NCBI GenBank assembly: GCA_905215805.1
Contig: CAJMRL010000010.1
Location: forward strand, 1 to 64,000
Length of the DNA: 64,000 nt
Direction of reading: 5' to 3'
Source of the DNA: an uncultured bacterium
Lineage (GTDB): Bacteria > Bacillota > Clostridia > UBA1381
Shown here piece after piece: positions 17,868 to 25,876 of the stretch. Position numbers and translations under genes: made by a program. The notes below the pieces were generated by a model. That model saw only the letters and a program-made list of their open reading frames with translations, had not been told where the DNA came from and did no database searches. Positions within the stretch are counted from its first letter, which is position 1, and each line of letters starts with the position of its first letter.

Positions 17868-19369
17868 TACTTACTCCTTTTATTTCTGCCGCAAACAAAA
17901 TCTACCATGCTTTCAATCATTGACTCCACCGTTGCCTTATCCGACACAATATATTTTATTCCCATACTTTTTGCCTCGGCTGCTGTCTGCTCTCCTATAC
18001 AAACTCCGGTAAATCTGCTTAAATCCGCATCGGAATGTGACGCCATAAATGCCCTTACAGTTGACGCACTTGTAAAAGTGACAAAATCTACTTTGCCTGA
18101 ATTAATCATTTCAGTTATGTTACCTGCACACTCATACTCTGTATGATATATTGCAAAATCCGTATATTCCACTCCGGCATTTATCAGCTTGTCCGTAAGT
18201 CCAGTACCGCATTTATCAGCTCTTATAAGAAGCGCCCTTTCATCGGCTGTTTTTTCTGCAAGCTCTGTCCCAAGGTTTTCGCCGTCATATTTCTTGGGAG
18301 ATAGATCCGCCCTTATCCCATGCTTTTTAAGCTCCGCCGCCGTCGCACTTCCAACCGCGGCAATTTTAGTGTCCCCAAGAATTCTTGCGTCAAAACCGCA
18401 CTCTTCTATCGCCTTAAAAAACAGCTCCACTCCTGTCGGACTCGTAAATACCGCCCAATCATGTCCCTTAAGCTCCTGTATAAGCAATTTCGTTCTTTCT
18501 TCGTCCATAAGCGTCACTGCTTTTATACACGGGCACTCCAAAACCTCTGCTCCCATAAGCTTTAATTTTTCGCTTAAAGCTCCTGCTCTGTTTTTAGGTC
18601 GTGTAACAGCCGCAGTGACTCCATTTAACGGGAGCTTTTCGAACCAATCCAGCTTATCGGAAAGAGCGCATACCTCTCCGACAACGATCACCGCCGGACT
18701 TTTCGCACAAGCCGCCTTCTCCTTTATCTCACAAAGACAGCCAAGATATTTTTTCTGCTTCGGTAAGCTTCCGTTTTCTATGACTGCGCACGGCATATCA
18801 CGGCGCATTCCCGCATTAATCAGTCCGTCAGCAATATATCCGAGATTTGCCGTCCCCATAAGAAATACCAATGTACCGCCCATTTTGACGCATGATTCAA
18901 AATCGATTTTTATTTCCTTTCCGGCTCTGGCATGAGCTGTGAAGATATGTACCGATGACACAAAATCACGATGCGTAACCGGAATTCCCGCATATGCCGG
19001 AACTGCCAATGCTGAAGTTATTCCGGGCACTACCTCAAATTCTATATCATTTGCAGCAAGCGCTTCAAGCTCCTCGCCGCCGCGGCCGAACACAAAGCAA
19101 TCTCCTCCCTTTAAGCGAACTACCCTCTTCCCTTCCTTAGCCTTCTCCACCAGTATTTTATTTATTTCTTCCTGCGGTATCAAGTGGCAGGCACTTTTTT
19201 TCCCTGCATTGATTTTTTCCGCATTTTCCGGAATAAGCTTTAAGATATCCTCTCCCACAAGTCTGTCATAAACTACTGCCTGTGCTTGCTCTATCGCATG
19301 CTTCCCTTTAAGCGTGAGCAATCCGCAATCTCCCGGTCCTGCTCCGACAAGAGTCACCTTTCCATTCAT
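17867..19369 (-). CDS. cobA-hemD: Fused uroporphyrinogen-III C-methyltransferase / uroporphyrinogen-III synthase
   Basis: Two-domain protein of 500 residues. Residues 1-245 are the SAM uroporphyrinogen III methyltransferase (precorrin-2 formation): LVGAGPGDCGLLTLKG, VVYDRLV, RLKGGDCFVFGRGGEE, VVPGITSALAVPAYAGIPVTHR (adjoining blocks). Residues about 250-500 are uroporphyrinogen III synthase (HemD), which closes hydroxymethylbilane: TAAVTRPKNRAGALSEKL, WAVFTSPTGVELFF, VDFVTFTSASTVRAF. This fusion is common in Clostridia and links two consecutive steps. The ATG overlaps the hemC stop by one base. Confidence 0.96.
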   Translation of the reverse strand: MNGKVTLVGAGPGDCGLLTLKGKHAIEQAQAVVYDRLVGEDILKLIPENAEKINAGKKSACHLIPQEEINKILVEKAKEGKRVVRLKGGDCFVFGRGGEELEALAANDIEFEVVPGITSALAVPAYAGIPVTHRDFVSSVHIFTAHARAGKEIKIDFESCVKMGGTLVFLMGTANLGYIADGLINAGMRRDMPCAVIENGSLPKQKKYLGCLCEIKEKAACAKSPAVIVVGEVCALSDKLDWFEKLPLNGVTAAVTRPKNRAGALSEKLKLMGAEVLECPCIKAVTLMDEERTKLLIQELKGHDWAVFTSPTGVELFFKAIEECGFDARILGDTKIAAVGSATAAELKKHGIRADLSPKKYDGENLGTELAEKTADERALLIRADKCGTGLTDKLINAGVEYTDFAIYHTEYECAGNITEMINSGKVDFVTFTSASTVRAFMASHSDADLSRFTGVCIGEQTAAEAKSMGIKYIVSDKATVESMIESMVDFVCGRNKRSK

Positions 19370-20223
19370 TATTTAAGCCTCCCCGCAAGAATTTTTCCGA
19401 TTTCCTTTGCTTCTTCAAAGCTGCCGCATATACTGCCAAAGAGCGGTTCATCATTTTTGACGTTCATGCCCTTAAGCACAAGCACTTCATTCTGTATCTT
19501 AGCAAAAGCCGCAACAGGTGACGAGCAGCCTCCGTCAAGCTCACGTATAAAAGCACGTTCAGCGATCGCGCATAATCTCGATTCATAGCAATCCACACCG
19601 TCAAGATATGAAAAATCTTCTCCTGCTCTGCCTTGGACCGCTATTATGCCCTGTCCCGCCGCCGGAAGCATTTCATCCTCATTAAATACCCTGCTTATCC
19701 TGTCCGACATTCCCAATCTTTCAAGACCTGCGCATGCAAGCACAAGCGCTCCGTATTCACCCGAATCAAGCTTATTAAGTCTTGTCAGAACATTTCCCCT
19801 CACCGGACGTACCTCGATATCCGGATAAAGCTTTTTTAGCTGTACCGCGCGTCTGCTGCTCGCACAGCCTATAGCTCCATGTATTTCGCTTTCTCCTTTT
19901 GGAAGGACAAGCGCGTCAAACGGATTTTCCCTTTTGGAATACGCCATGATTGGAAGCCTTTCATTATCCTCAACAGGCATATCCTTAAGACTGTGAACCG
20001 TTATATCCACCTTTCCAGTCAATAAAGCCCTGTCAAGCTCCTTTACAAAAAGCCCCTTACCGCCTATTTTGTCAAGCGTACGGTCAAGGATTTTATCGCC
20101 GGTCGTTTTCATTGTTATAAGCTCTGTATCCATTTCCGGATTACTTTCACGTATTGATTTTATGATTATTTCACTCTGTATTACCGCTAATCTGCTCTCG
20201 CGGCTTCCTACCTTTATTTTCAT
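19369..20223 (-). CDS. hemC: Hydroxymethylbilane synthase (porphobilinogen deaminase)
   Basis: Polymerises four porphobilinogens into hydroxymethylbilane. The 284-residue protein starts MKIKVGSRESRLAVIQSE, has TMKTTGDKILDRTLDKIGGKGLFVKELD (adjoining blocks) and VHSLKDMPVE. The cofactor cysteine lies in ELDGGCSSPVAAFA. It is slightly shorter than the usual 300-310 residues. Its first 53 bases overlap the end of the cbiJ-sirC gene, a longer overlap than elsewhere in the operon. Confidence 0.96.
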   Translation of the reverse strand: MKIKVGSRESRLAVIQSEIIIKSIRESNPEMDTELITMKTTGDKILDRTLDKIGGKGLFVKELDRALLTGKVDITVHSLKDMPVEDNERLPIMAYSKRENPFDALVLPKGESEIHGAIGCASSRRAVQLKKLYPDIEVRPVRGNVLTRLNKLDSGEYGALVLACAGLERLGMSDRISRVFNEDEMLPAAGQGIIAVQGRAGEDFSYLDGVDCYESRLCAIAERAFIRELDGGCSSPVAAFAKIQNEVLVLKGMNVKNDEPLFGSICGSFEEAKEIGKILAGRLK

Positions 20224-21370
20224 TAAGCAAGCTCCTTATTTTTTCTGCCATAGCGCTGACTGCAAAATGATCATTTCCGCCGGAAACTATCCCTGCCGAA
20301 AGTCCTTCTCCCAAACACACCGCCGGAAAGAAGAACGTCGATTCTTCACTCCTGTCCGCAACGCTTACAGGTATTCCTTTTTCTCTGCACAATTCATATA
20401 TCCTATGATTTACCTTCCGGTCATCTGTTGCCGCAACCGCTAAAAATGCTCCGTCAATATCATTATCCTTAAATCTTCTTTCCTCATATTCGACATATTT
20501 AAGAACCGATTTATCCGTAAGTCTTTCGGCTACAACATGTATATCCGCTCCGAACTGCAAAAACGTATTTATACGTCTCAAGGCAATTTTTCCTCCTCCG
20601 ACAATAAGCGCCTTTTTACCGCTTAAATCCATAAACAGAGGAAATCTGGGATATTTTATTTTATCTATCCATTCCTTAAGCTCATCAATGTACATCCCGC
20701 CCTGTTCCTCCGGACGCTTTATAAGCACAATCTCCATCCCAAGCTCACGAGCTGCGCGTAATTTATTTTCCGCTCCGCCTTCAGTACCCGAATCCTTCGT
20801 AACTAAATAACAGCATCCGGAAAAATCATTTATATTATCCTCATAGGAAAACGGAGGAGCTTTATATATAATATTTTTAATTTTCAGCTTTTCGCACTTT
20901 TTCCTGACACTTTCTGTGTCAAGAACACGAGCGTACACTCTGTCGCCAAGAGAAATAAATTTTTCAATTTCTTTGCTTCCGGTGCTTATAAATACACTTC
21001 CCTCAAGACCTGACAGATATCTGACCGCCTCCTCTGTGTCATTAACAACAACCGCACCTTCCATCGGTACGGATTTTCTTTTAAGTCTCACACATTTTAT
21101 CCCTGAATTGCTGCAAGCGGTACGTATATTTACAGTTGCCTCCTCAGCATACGGATGAGTTGCATCTATTACAAGGTCATATCCGCGCACTGCCTCTTCC
21201 ATTTCTGACTCATTCATGCGTCCGGTATGTACGCTTATATATTTCATGTCCCCCATAACACAGCGTCCGTATTCGGTCGCTACGTATGCGGTCGACGGTA
21301 TTCTTCTTTCAGACAGATACCGGCATATTTCCCGTCCCTCTGTTGTCCCTGAAAATACAGCCGCTCTCAT
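20171..21370 (-). CDS. cbiJ: Fused cobalt-precorrin-6A reductase (CbiJ) / precorrin-2 dehydrogenase-like (SirC) protein
   Basis: A 399-residue two-domain protein. Residues 1 to about 240 match CbiJ: VFSGTTEGREICRYL, VIDATHPYAEEATVNI, FISTGSKEIEKFI, YLVTKDSGTEGG. CbiJ reduces cobalt-precorrin-6A. Residues about 245-399 match the NAD-binding part of SirC/CysG: PLFMDLSGKKALIVGGGKIA, FLAVAATDDRKVN, PVSVADRSEESTFFFPAV. That part oxidises precorrin-2 to sirohydrochlorin, the CbiK substrate. The fusion thus supplies both an early and a late redox step. The start ATG overlaps the cbiH stop (ATGA). The tail overlaps hemC by 53 bases. Confidence 0.92.
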   Translation of the reverse strand: MRAAVFSGTTEGREICRYLSERRIPSTAYVATEYGRCVMGDMKYISVHTGRMNESEMEEAVRGYDLVIDATHPYAEEATVNIRTACSNSGIKCVRLKRKSVPMEGAVVVNDTEEAVRYLSGLEGSVFISTGSKEIEKFISLGDRVYARVLDTESVRKKCEKLKIKNIIYKAPPFSYEDNINDFSGCCYLVTKDSGTEGGAENKLRAARELGMEIVLIKRPEEQGGMYIDELKEWIDKIKYPRFPLFMDLSGKKALIVGGGKIALRRINTFLQFGADIHVVAERLTDKSVLKYVEYEERRFKDNDIDGAFLAVAATDDRKVNHRIYELCREKGIPVSVADRSEESTFFFPAVCLGEGLSAGIVSGGNDHFAVSAMAEKIRSLLNENKGRKPREQISGNTE

Positions 21371-22098
21371 ATGTCCTTATACCCCCTTGGTGTAACAAGC
21401 TTGCCGTTTATAACCTTTGTTTCACTATTTCCCACTATAACGGTCGTAAACATATTGGTTTTGGCATGAGCAAGCTCTTCCAACGTACATACGGTACATC
21501 TTTCTCCGTCTCTTCCTATATTTTCGATATATGCGCAAGGTGTAGACTTGTCCTTGTACTCAAGCATATATCCGCAGGCTTTGCTAAGATGATCCGCCCT
21601 TTTTTTACTTGAAGGATTGTAAATACATATAACAAAATCCGCCTGTGCCGCGAGCCTTATGCGTTTTTCTATTTTGTCCCAAGGTGTAAGCAGATCCGAA
21701 AGGCTTATCACCGCAAAATCATGCACCAGCGGCGCCCCTGCTACAGCCGCTCCGCTGCAGGCTGCCGTTATTCCCGGAACAACCTCTATTTCAAGCTCAG
21801 GATGCTTTGCCGCCAATTCATAGACTATTCCTGCCATTCCGTATACTCCCGCGTCTCCGCTTGAAATAACAGCAGTTGTTTTTCCTAAAAGAGCATATTC
21901 GATCGCCTTTGCGCATCTTTCCTTTTCACGCTTCATTCCAGAGGAATATATTTCTTTATTATCTGCCAAATCTCCGATAAGGGACACATAACAATCATAT
22001 CCAACAATGACCTCGCTTTCTGAAATTGCATTTAAAGCTCTCTGTGTCATTTGATTCCTGTCCCCCGGACCTATCCCCACAACGTATATTTTTTTCAA
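21367..22098 (-). CDS. cbiH: Cobalt-precorrin-3B C17-methyltransferase CbiH
   Basis: SAM-dependent C17 methylation with ring contraction in the anaerobic pathway. The 243-residue protein has YVVGIGPGDRNQMTQRALNA, VISSGDAGVYGMAGIVYEL, VVPGITAACSGAAVAGAPL and FAVISLSDLLTPWDKIEKR. A longer frame reaches 22125. The TTG at 22098 overlaps the hemA stop as TTGA, has AGGGAGGG eight bases before it and yields the expected LKKIYVVG N-terminus, so it is chosen. It lacks the extra C-terminal ferredoxin-like domain found in some CbiH60 forms. Confidence 0.95.
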   Translation of the reverse strand: MKKIYVVGIGPGDRNQMTQRALNAISESEVIVGYDCYVSLIGDLADNKEIYSSGMKREKERCAKAIEYALLGKTTAVISSGDAGVYGMAGIVYELAAKHPELEIEVVPGITAACSGAAVAGAPLVHDFAVISLSDLLTPWDKIEKRIRLAAQADFVICIYNPSSKKRADHLSKACGYMLEYKDKSTPCAYIENIGRDGERCTVCTLEELAHAKTNMFTTVIVGNSETKVINGKLVTPRGYKDI

Positions 22099-23114
22099 TC
22101 TGCTGTCCCTCCCTGTAATGCACATACGGATTGCTCCTTATATTTTTTCCATTGCTCAAAACGCTCCTTAAATTCATCTATTATACTGTATATTTTCATA
22201 AGCTGCTCTTTTTGAGCGCTGTTGTCAACACATATGTCGTCAATCGTATAGCACTTTACAATATTATAAATTTCCGGTTCAATATCTCTCGGAACTGCCA
22301 AATCAAATATATAATCAGGCTTCTTGCTCATATTAATTATATCCTCAGCCCTTAATGTATAATGCGGACTCCTTGTCGCACTGATGACAAAATCCGATTT
22401 TTCTGCCTGTTCAAATCTTCTGTCATATCCTATTTTACCGCAGCCATCGGGAATTATATTTTCTCCGTGACGGTATGTCCTCAGCGTCATTGTTACTCTG
22501 CATCCATGCCTTAAAAGATATTGGGCGGCGGCTCTGCCCATTTTTCCGTTCCCTATTACCAAACACTCCTTATTCCTCAGAGTGCCGTAAAGCCCTTCTG
22601 CCATTTTAACCGCACCGTATGCTGTTGAAAGCGGGACATTCTGCACACTCACCTCAGTAAGCGCACGTTTTCCCGCCGTAACGGCGTTTCTGAAAAGCGT
22701 ATTCAATAAAGCATCCGAAAAACCACCCTCACGGCTAAGCTGTGCGGCGCTGTTTATTTGTCCTGAAATCTGCTCTTCGCATAAAATTGCAGAATGTAAT
22801 CCGCATGCGACCTCCATAAGATATTGTACCGCCTCATCATCATATCGGTAAATAAATTTATTTTTAAAAAGACTGAACTCCACATTTGCCGCCATACATA
22901 GAAGCTCCCCCGCATCAGGTTCTTCGAAGCTTCCATCAAACGACAGATAAATTTCTGTACGGTTGCAAGTTGAAATTATGACACAACCGCCAATCCCTTC
23001 GTTTTCGCATATTACTTCCATAATTTCAAGCAGTCTTTTATCAGTGAACGACAGTTTTTCTCTAAGCTCTATAGGTGTATTTTTATAATCTATTCCCGCC
23101 GATGCTATCCTCAA
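22095..23114 (-). CDS. hemA: Glutamyl-tRNA reductase (short form)
   Basis: Reduces glutamyl-tRNA to glutamate-1-semialdehyde, entering the C5 route. The 339-residue protein has the N-terminal ASAGIDYKNTPIELREKLSF, the catalytic cysteine in VIISTCNRTEIYLS, NADPH-binding CLVIGNGKMGRAAAQYLL and FDLAVPRDIEPEI. It is shorter than the usual 400-450 residues, with most of the C-terminal dimerisation helix missing. No ordinary ATG is available. The TTG at 23114 (GGAG eight bases before) gives the expected N-terminus; GTG 23123 is an alternative. It overlaps cbiG by about 32 bases. Confidence 0.92.
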   Translation of the reverse strand: MRIASAGIDYKNTPIELREKLSFTDKRLLEIMEVICENEGIGGCVIISTCNRTEIYLSFDGSFEEPDAGELLCMAANVEFSLFKNKFIYRYDDEAVQYLMEVACGLHSAILCEEQISGQINSAAQLSREGGFSDALLNTLFRNAVTAGKRALTEVSVQNVPLSTAYGAVKMAEGLYGTLRNKECLVIGNGKMGRAAAQYLLRHGCRVTMTLRTYRHGENIIPDGCGKIGYDRRFEQAEKSDFVISATRSPHYTLRAEDIINMSKKPDYIFDLAVPRDIEPEIYNIVKCYTIDDICVDNSAQKEQLMKIYSIIDEFKERFEQWKKYKEQSVCALQGGTAD

Positions 23115-24123
23115 AATCAGCACTCCAATCCTCTGCCGCTGCAGCAATTGTCACGCCGCAGCCCTTTGTTTTTCTAACGATAAATTTCTTCCCGCCGCTT
23201 AATGCAGCAGCTCTTTCACAAACGTTATCCGTCCCCGTAATTTTCTTTACAAAATCGGATGATAAAAATTCTCCCTCTGCATTATTCAGCTCTTCAGCGT
23301 CAAATATTTTTAATCCTATTCCCAAATACTTGGCAAACTCTTTCACAGCTTTTTCATCTTTCTTTATATTTATAGTTGCAATACTCTTTACCGCCTTGTC
23401 TGAAAAGCTGTATTTTTTTTGTATTTCCTTATAGAGGTCAACTATAGCGTTAGCCTCTGCCCCTTTCCTGCTCCCTATACCTATATGGATACATTTAGGT
23501 ATTATATTAAGCGTCTTTTTAAATGGTTTTATGTCCTCTCTTAAAGAAACAACTATGCCGCACTCATATATTTCATCTAAGCATACATTTGAAGGCAGCT
23601 TCCCTTTTATAGGGAAATCACATTTGAATCCTATTTTCTGTCCCCTTAACAATGCTCCGGAAATAAATTTTATATTTTCTATATTTGCGACCGTACAGCC
23701 GTGCTTTATAGCCCATGTATCTGCTGCCCAGACGCCGTTTATGTCCGTCGCTGTCGTTATAACGGGAACCGCTCCAATATATTCCGCTATCTTAAGCGCA
23801 ATTTCATTCGCACCGCCCATATGTCCGGACAGTACAGGAATAACAAAACGTCCAAGCTCATCAACAACAACTACCGCACTGTCACGGTCCTTTCCTTTTA
23901 TAAAAGGTGTTGCCGCTCTTACGGCAATTCCTGCCGCTCCTATAAACACCAAAGCATCGGAAGTCCCGAACCGTTTCCCTGTCCATTGCTTTAAAGAATA
24001 TGTTCTTTTTATAAGTCCCTCACTGTTTCCGTAATGTTCAGATTCATCCCGGACAAACAATCCCATAAGGCGCTTATTGAGCAAGTCTCCGTTTGGAGTA
24101 AATGAAATCACCGATACTTTCAC
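23083..24123 (-). CDS. cbiG: Cobalt-precorrin-5A hydrolase CbiG
   Basis: Opens the delta-lactone of cobalt-precorrin-5A and releases acetaldehyde; found only in the anaerobic pathway. Of 346 residues, the N-terminal part has VFIGAAGIAVRAATPFIKGKDRDSAVVVVDE (adjoining blocks) and LSGHMGGANEIALKIAE. The C-terminal part has IHIGIGSRKGAEANAI and FIVRKTKGCGVTIAAAAE. The start is GTG at 24123, overlapping the cbiF stop as GTGA, with AGGGGACA before it. Confidence 0.96.
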   Translation of the reverse strand: MKVSVISFTPNGDLLNKRLMGLFVRDESEHYGNSEGLIKRTYSLKQWTGKRFGTSDALVFIGAAGIAVRAATPFIKGKDRDSAVVVVDELGRFVIPVLSGHMGGANEIALKIAEYIGAVPVITTATDINGVWAADTWAIKHGCTVANIENIKFISGALLRGQKIGFKCDFPIKGKLPSNVCLDEIYECGIVVSLREDIKPFKKTLNIIPKCIHIGIGSRKGAEANAIVDLYKEIQKKYSFSDKAVKSIATINIKKDEKAVKEFAKYLGIGLKIFDAEELNNAEGEFLSSDFVKKITGTDNVCERAAALSGGKKFIVRKTKGCGVTIAAAAEDWSADFEDSIGGNRL

Positions 24124-24878
24124 TTTTGTGTCCCCTGTCTGAATCCATGCGTAAATGACGGATTGTAAAGCTCCGATCTGTCATATTTATCCGAAAGAAA
24201 ATCTCCAACTGTTATAAGCGCCGTTTTTCTTATATTATTTTCTTCCGCCGCTTCGGCAAGCCTTGAAACCGTGGTTATGACCGTCTTTTCATCCTCCCAG
24301 GTTGCTTTATACACAATAGCCGCCGGAGTATCCGCCTCAAGTCCGCCGTCCATAAGCTTTTTCGAAAGCTCTTTAAGCATCCCCGCCGATAAAAATATTA
24401 CCATCGTCGCCTTATGCTGTGCAAGCAAAGCTATATCCTCAAGCTTCGGAACAGGCGTTCTGCCTGCCATTCTTGTAACTATAACCGTCTGACTCACTCC
24501 CGGAAGAGTGTATTCCGCCTTTAAAGCCGCCGCTGCTCCGAACATTGAGCTTACTCCCGGGCACACCTCATATTTAATTCCCGCCTTATCAAGCTCGTCC
24601 ATCTGCTCTCTTATAGCTCCGTAAATCGAGGGATCTCCGGTATGCAGCCTTACGGTGTCTTTATTCTCCGATTCCGTGCGCTTCATCACTTCTATAACCT
24701 CTTCAAGCGTCATTTTGGCGCTGTTGTATAGTTCACAGTCCTTTTTAGCACACCTTAATATTTCCGGGTTTACCAATGAGCCGGCATATATGATCACATC
24801 CGCCTTTTCCACAAGGTTTCTGCCTCTCACCGTTATCAAATCCGCCGCTCCGGGACCCGCTCCAACAAAATTGACCAT
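24120..24878 (-). CDS. cbiF: Cobalt-precorrin-4 C11-methyltransferase CbiF
   Basis: SAM-dependent C11 methylation. The 252-residue protein has VNFVGAGPGAADLITVRGRN, IIYAGSLVNPEIL, RLHTGDPSIYGAIREQM, VCPGVSSMFGAAAALKAEYTLPGVSQTVI (adjoining blocks) and TRMAGRTPVP, all typical of CbiF/CobM. The ATG overlaps the cbiL stop by one base (TAATG). Confidence 0.97.
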   Translation of the reverse strand: MVNFVGAGPGAADLITVRGRNLVEKADVIIYAGSLVNPEILRCAKKDCELYNSAKMTLEEVIEVMKRTESENKDTVRLHTGDPSIYGAIREQMDELDKAGIKYEVCPGVSSMFGAAAALKAEYTLPGVSQTVIVTRMAGRTPVPKLEDIALLAQHKATMVIFLSAGMLKELSKKLMDGGLEADTPAAIVYKATWEDEKTVITTVSRLAEAAEENNIRKTALITVGDFLSDKYDRSELYNPSFTHGFRQGTQK

Positions 24879-25573
24879 TATATACCTTCCTTACTGTCCT
24901 TTACTATAATCACCGAAAAATAGCTTGTTTTATCCTCAAGCTCATTGATATCCCTGTATACTCTTTCACCCTGCATGCCGCACTTTTCTACTAAATACGC
25001 TCTGTCCGACAATCCATATTCCTTTAATTTATCACGCACTTCAAGCACAGCTCTGTTTGCCTTCATCAGTACCTTTGTGCCCTCCAGCTTAAGTCCATCA
25101 TCAATATCATAACTTGCCGGAAGGATTATAAGCGGCTCGTCCCTGTCGCAAAGCGCAATATTCAATCTCGCCGCGGCGGCGCAGAATGACGGAACACCCG
25201 CTATCAATTCGGTATCATATCCTCTTTTTTGAACGATTCTGTTTATTCTCATATATGTAGAATACACCGATGGATCTCCTAAGGTTATAAAAGCAACATT
25301 CTTCCCGCTATTAAGATATTCCTCGACCGAATCGGAAATTTCCTCGTAATTTCTTTCAAGCTCTTCAAAATCCTTGGTCATCGGCATATAATATTTATGT
25401 ATTTCCTTATCTTTTATATGATCCTCAACAATTTCATACGCCGTCATTGCTCCGCCCTTTGTCACCGGAACCGCTATTATATCAGCTTCCTTTAGCACCC
25501 TGACTGCCTTAAGCGTGATAAGCTCCTTATCTCCGGGACCTACTCCCACGCCATACAATATACCATTCTTCAT
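24878..25573 (-). CDS. cbiL: Cobalt-precorrin-2 C20-methyltransferase CbiL
   Basis: First gene of the operon; SAM-dependent C20 methylation of cobalt-precorrin-2. The 231-residue protein has LYGVGVGPGDKELITLKAVR, VAFITLGDPSVYSTYMRI, LIAGVPSFCAAAARLNIAL and VLMKANR. The reading frame reaches 25606, but that segment lies in the riboswitch terminator. The ATG at 25573 has TTTGGAGG nine bases before it and gives the standard N-terminus. Expression should be switched off by the cobalamin riboswitch upstream. Confidence 0.96.
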   Translation of the reverse strand: MKNGILYGVGVGPGDKELITLKAVRVLKEADIIAVPVTKGGAMTAYEIVEDHIKDKEIHKYYMPMTKDFEELERNYEEISDSVEEYLNSGKNVAFITLGDPSVYSTYMRINRIVQKRGYDTELIAGVPSFCAAAARLNIALCDRDEPLIILPASYDIDDGLKLEGTKVLMKANRAVLEVRDKLKEYGLSDRAYLVEKCGMQGERVYRDINELEDKTSYFSVIIVKDSKEGI

Positions 25574-25588
25574 ATACCGTTTACCTCC

Positions 25589-25632
25589 AAAATAAAACGC
25601 CCGCATCCCTCCGCTCGGAACACAGGCGCTTT
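25589..25632 (-). terminator. Riboswitch-controlled intrinsic terminator
   Basis: On the minus strand an AAAGCGCCTGTG arm (25621-25632) pairs with GATGCGGGCGTTTT, followed by TTTTATTTT just before the cbiL ribosome binding site. The pairing uses several G-U pairs and one bulge. It lies about 105 bases after the cobalamin aptamer and is the probable off-switch of the whole operon. Confidence 0.7.
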
Positions 25633-25737
25633 AACCTTACTGAATTATTGTACAACAATAAGACCTGTCCGCATAATGTCTTTTAGACAGGCAATACTCA
25701 GCGTTTCCGTTCTCGCAGAAATATAAATGCCGATTCA

Positions 25738-25822
25738 AACCGGGTTGGCATTCGGACTTCGGTCATGACCGTTACCGTAGCGGAACTGTGCGGGACTTGC
25801 ACCCGTCTTCCCCTCACCGGCT
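25738..25822 (-). promoter_or_regulatory. Cobalamin riboswitch aptamer
   Basis: Read on the minus strand, the segment contains the cobalamin-aptamer core: GGGAAGACGGGTGCAAGTCC, then CCGCACAGTTCCGCTACGGTAA (two blocks) and the B12-box-like AAGTCCGAATGCC. The closing stem AGCCGG (25817-25822) pairs with CCGGTT (25738-25743). It precedes cbiL, the first gene of the B12 operon. Downstream, to about 25640, lie more potential hairpins (for example CCTGTC with GGACAGG) that may form the expression platform. Confidence 0.92.
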
Positions 25823-25847
25823 CACTAAATATTCTATTTCATTTTTT

Positions 25848-25876
25848 AGTATAGCATAAAAGGATTGTATTGTCAA
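25848..25876 (-). promoter_or_regulatory. SigA promoter of the cobalamin operon
   Basis: On the minus strand TTGACA (25871-25876) and TATACT (25848-25853) are separated by 17 bases. The -35 box overlaps the stop codon of the upstream pdxR-like gene. Transcription would begin about 20 bases before the riboswitch aptamer. Confidence 0.88.

Noticed and set aside
18189..18935. A 248-codon plus-strand open frame
   Set aside because: It is antisense to the conserved cobA-hemD fusion and shows no family resemblance.
306..25876. Cobalamin operon as a recently transferred island
   Set aside because: No integrase, att repeats or insertion sequences flank it, and codon style looks like the neighbours; the tRNA-Leu at one end shows no repeated 3' end that I could find.
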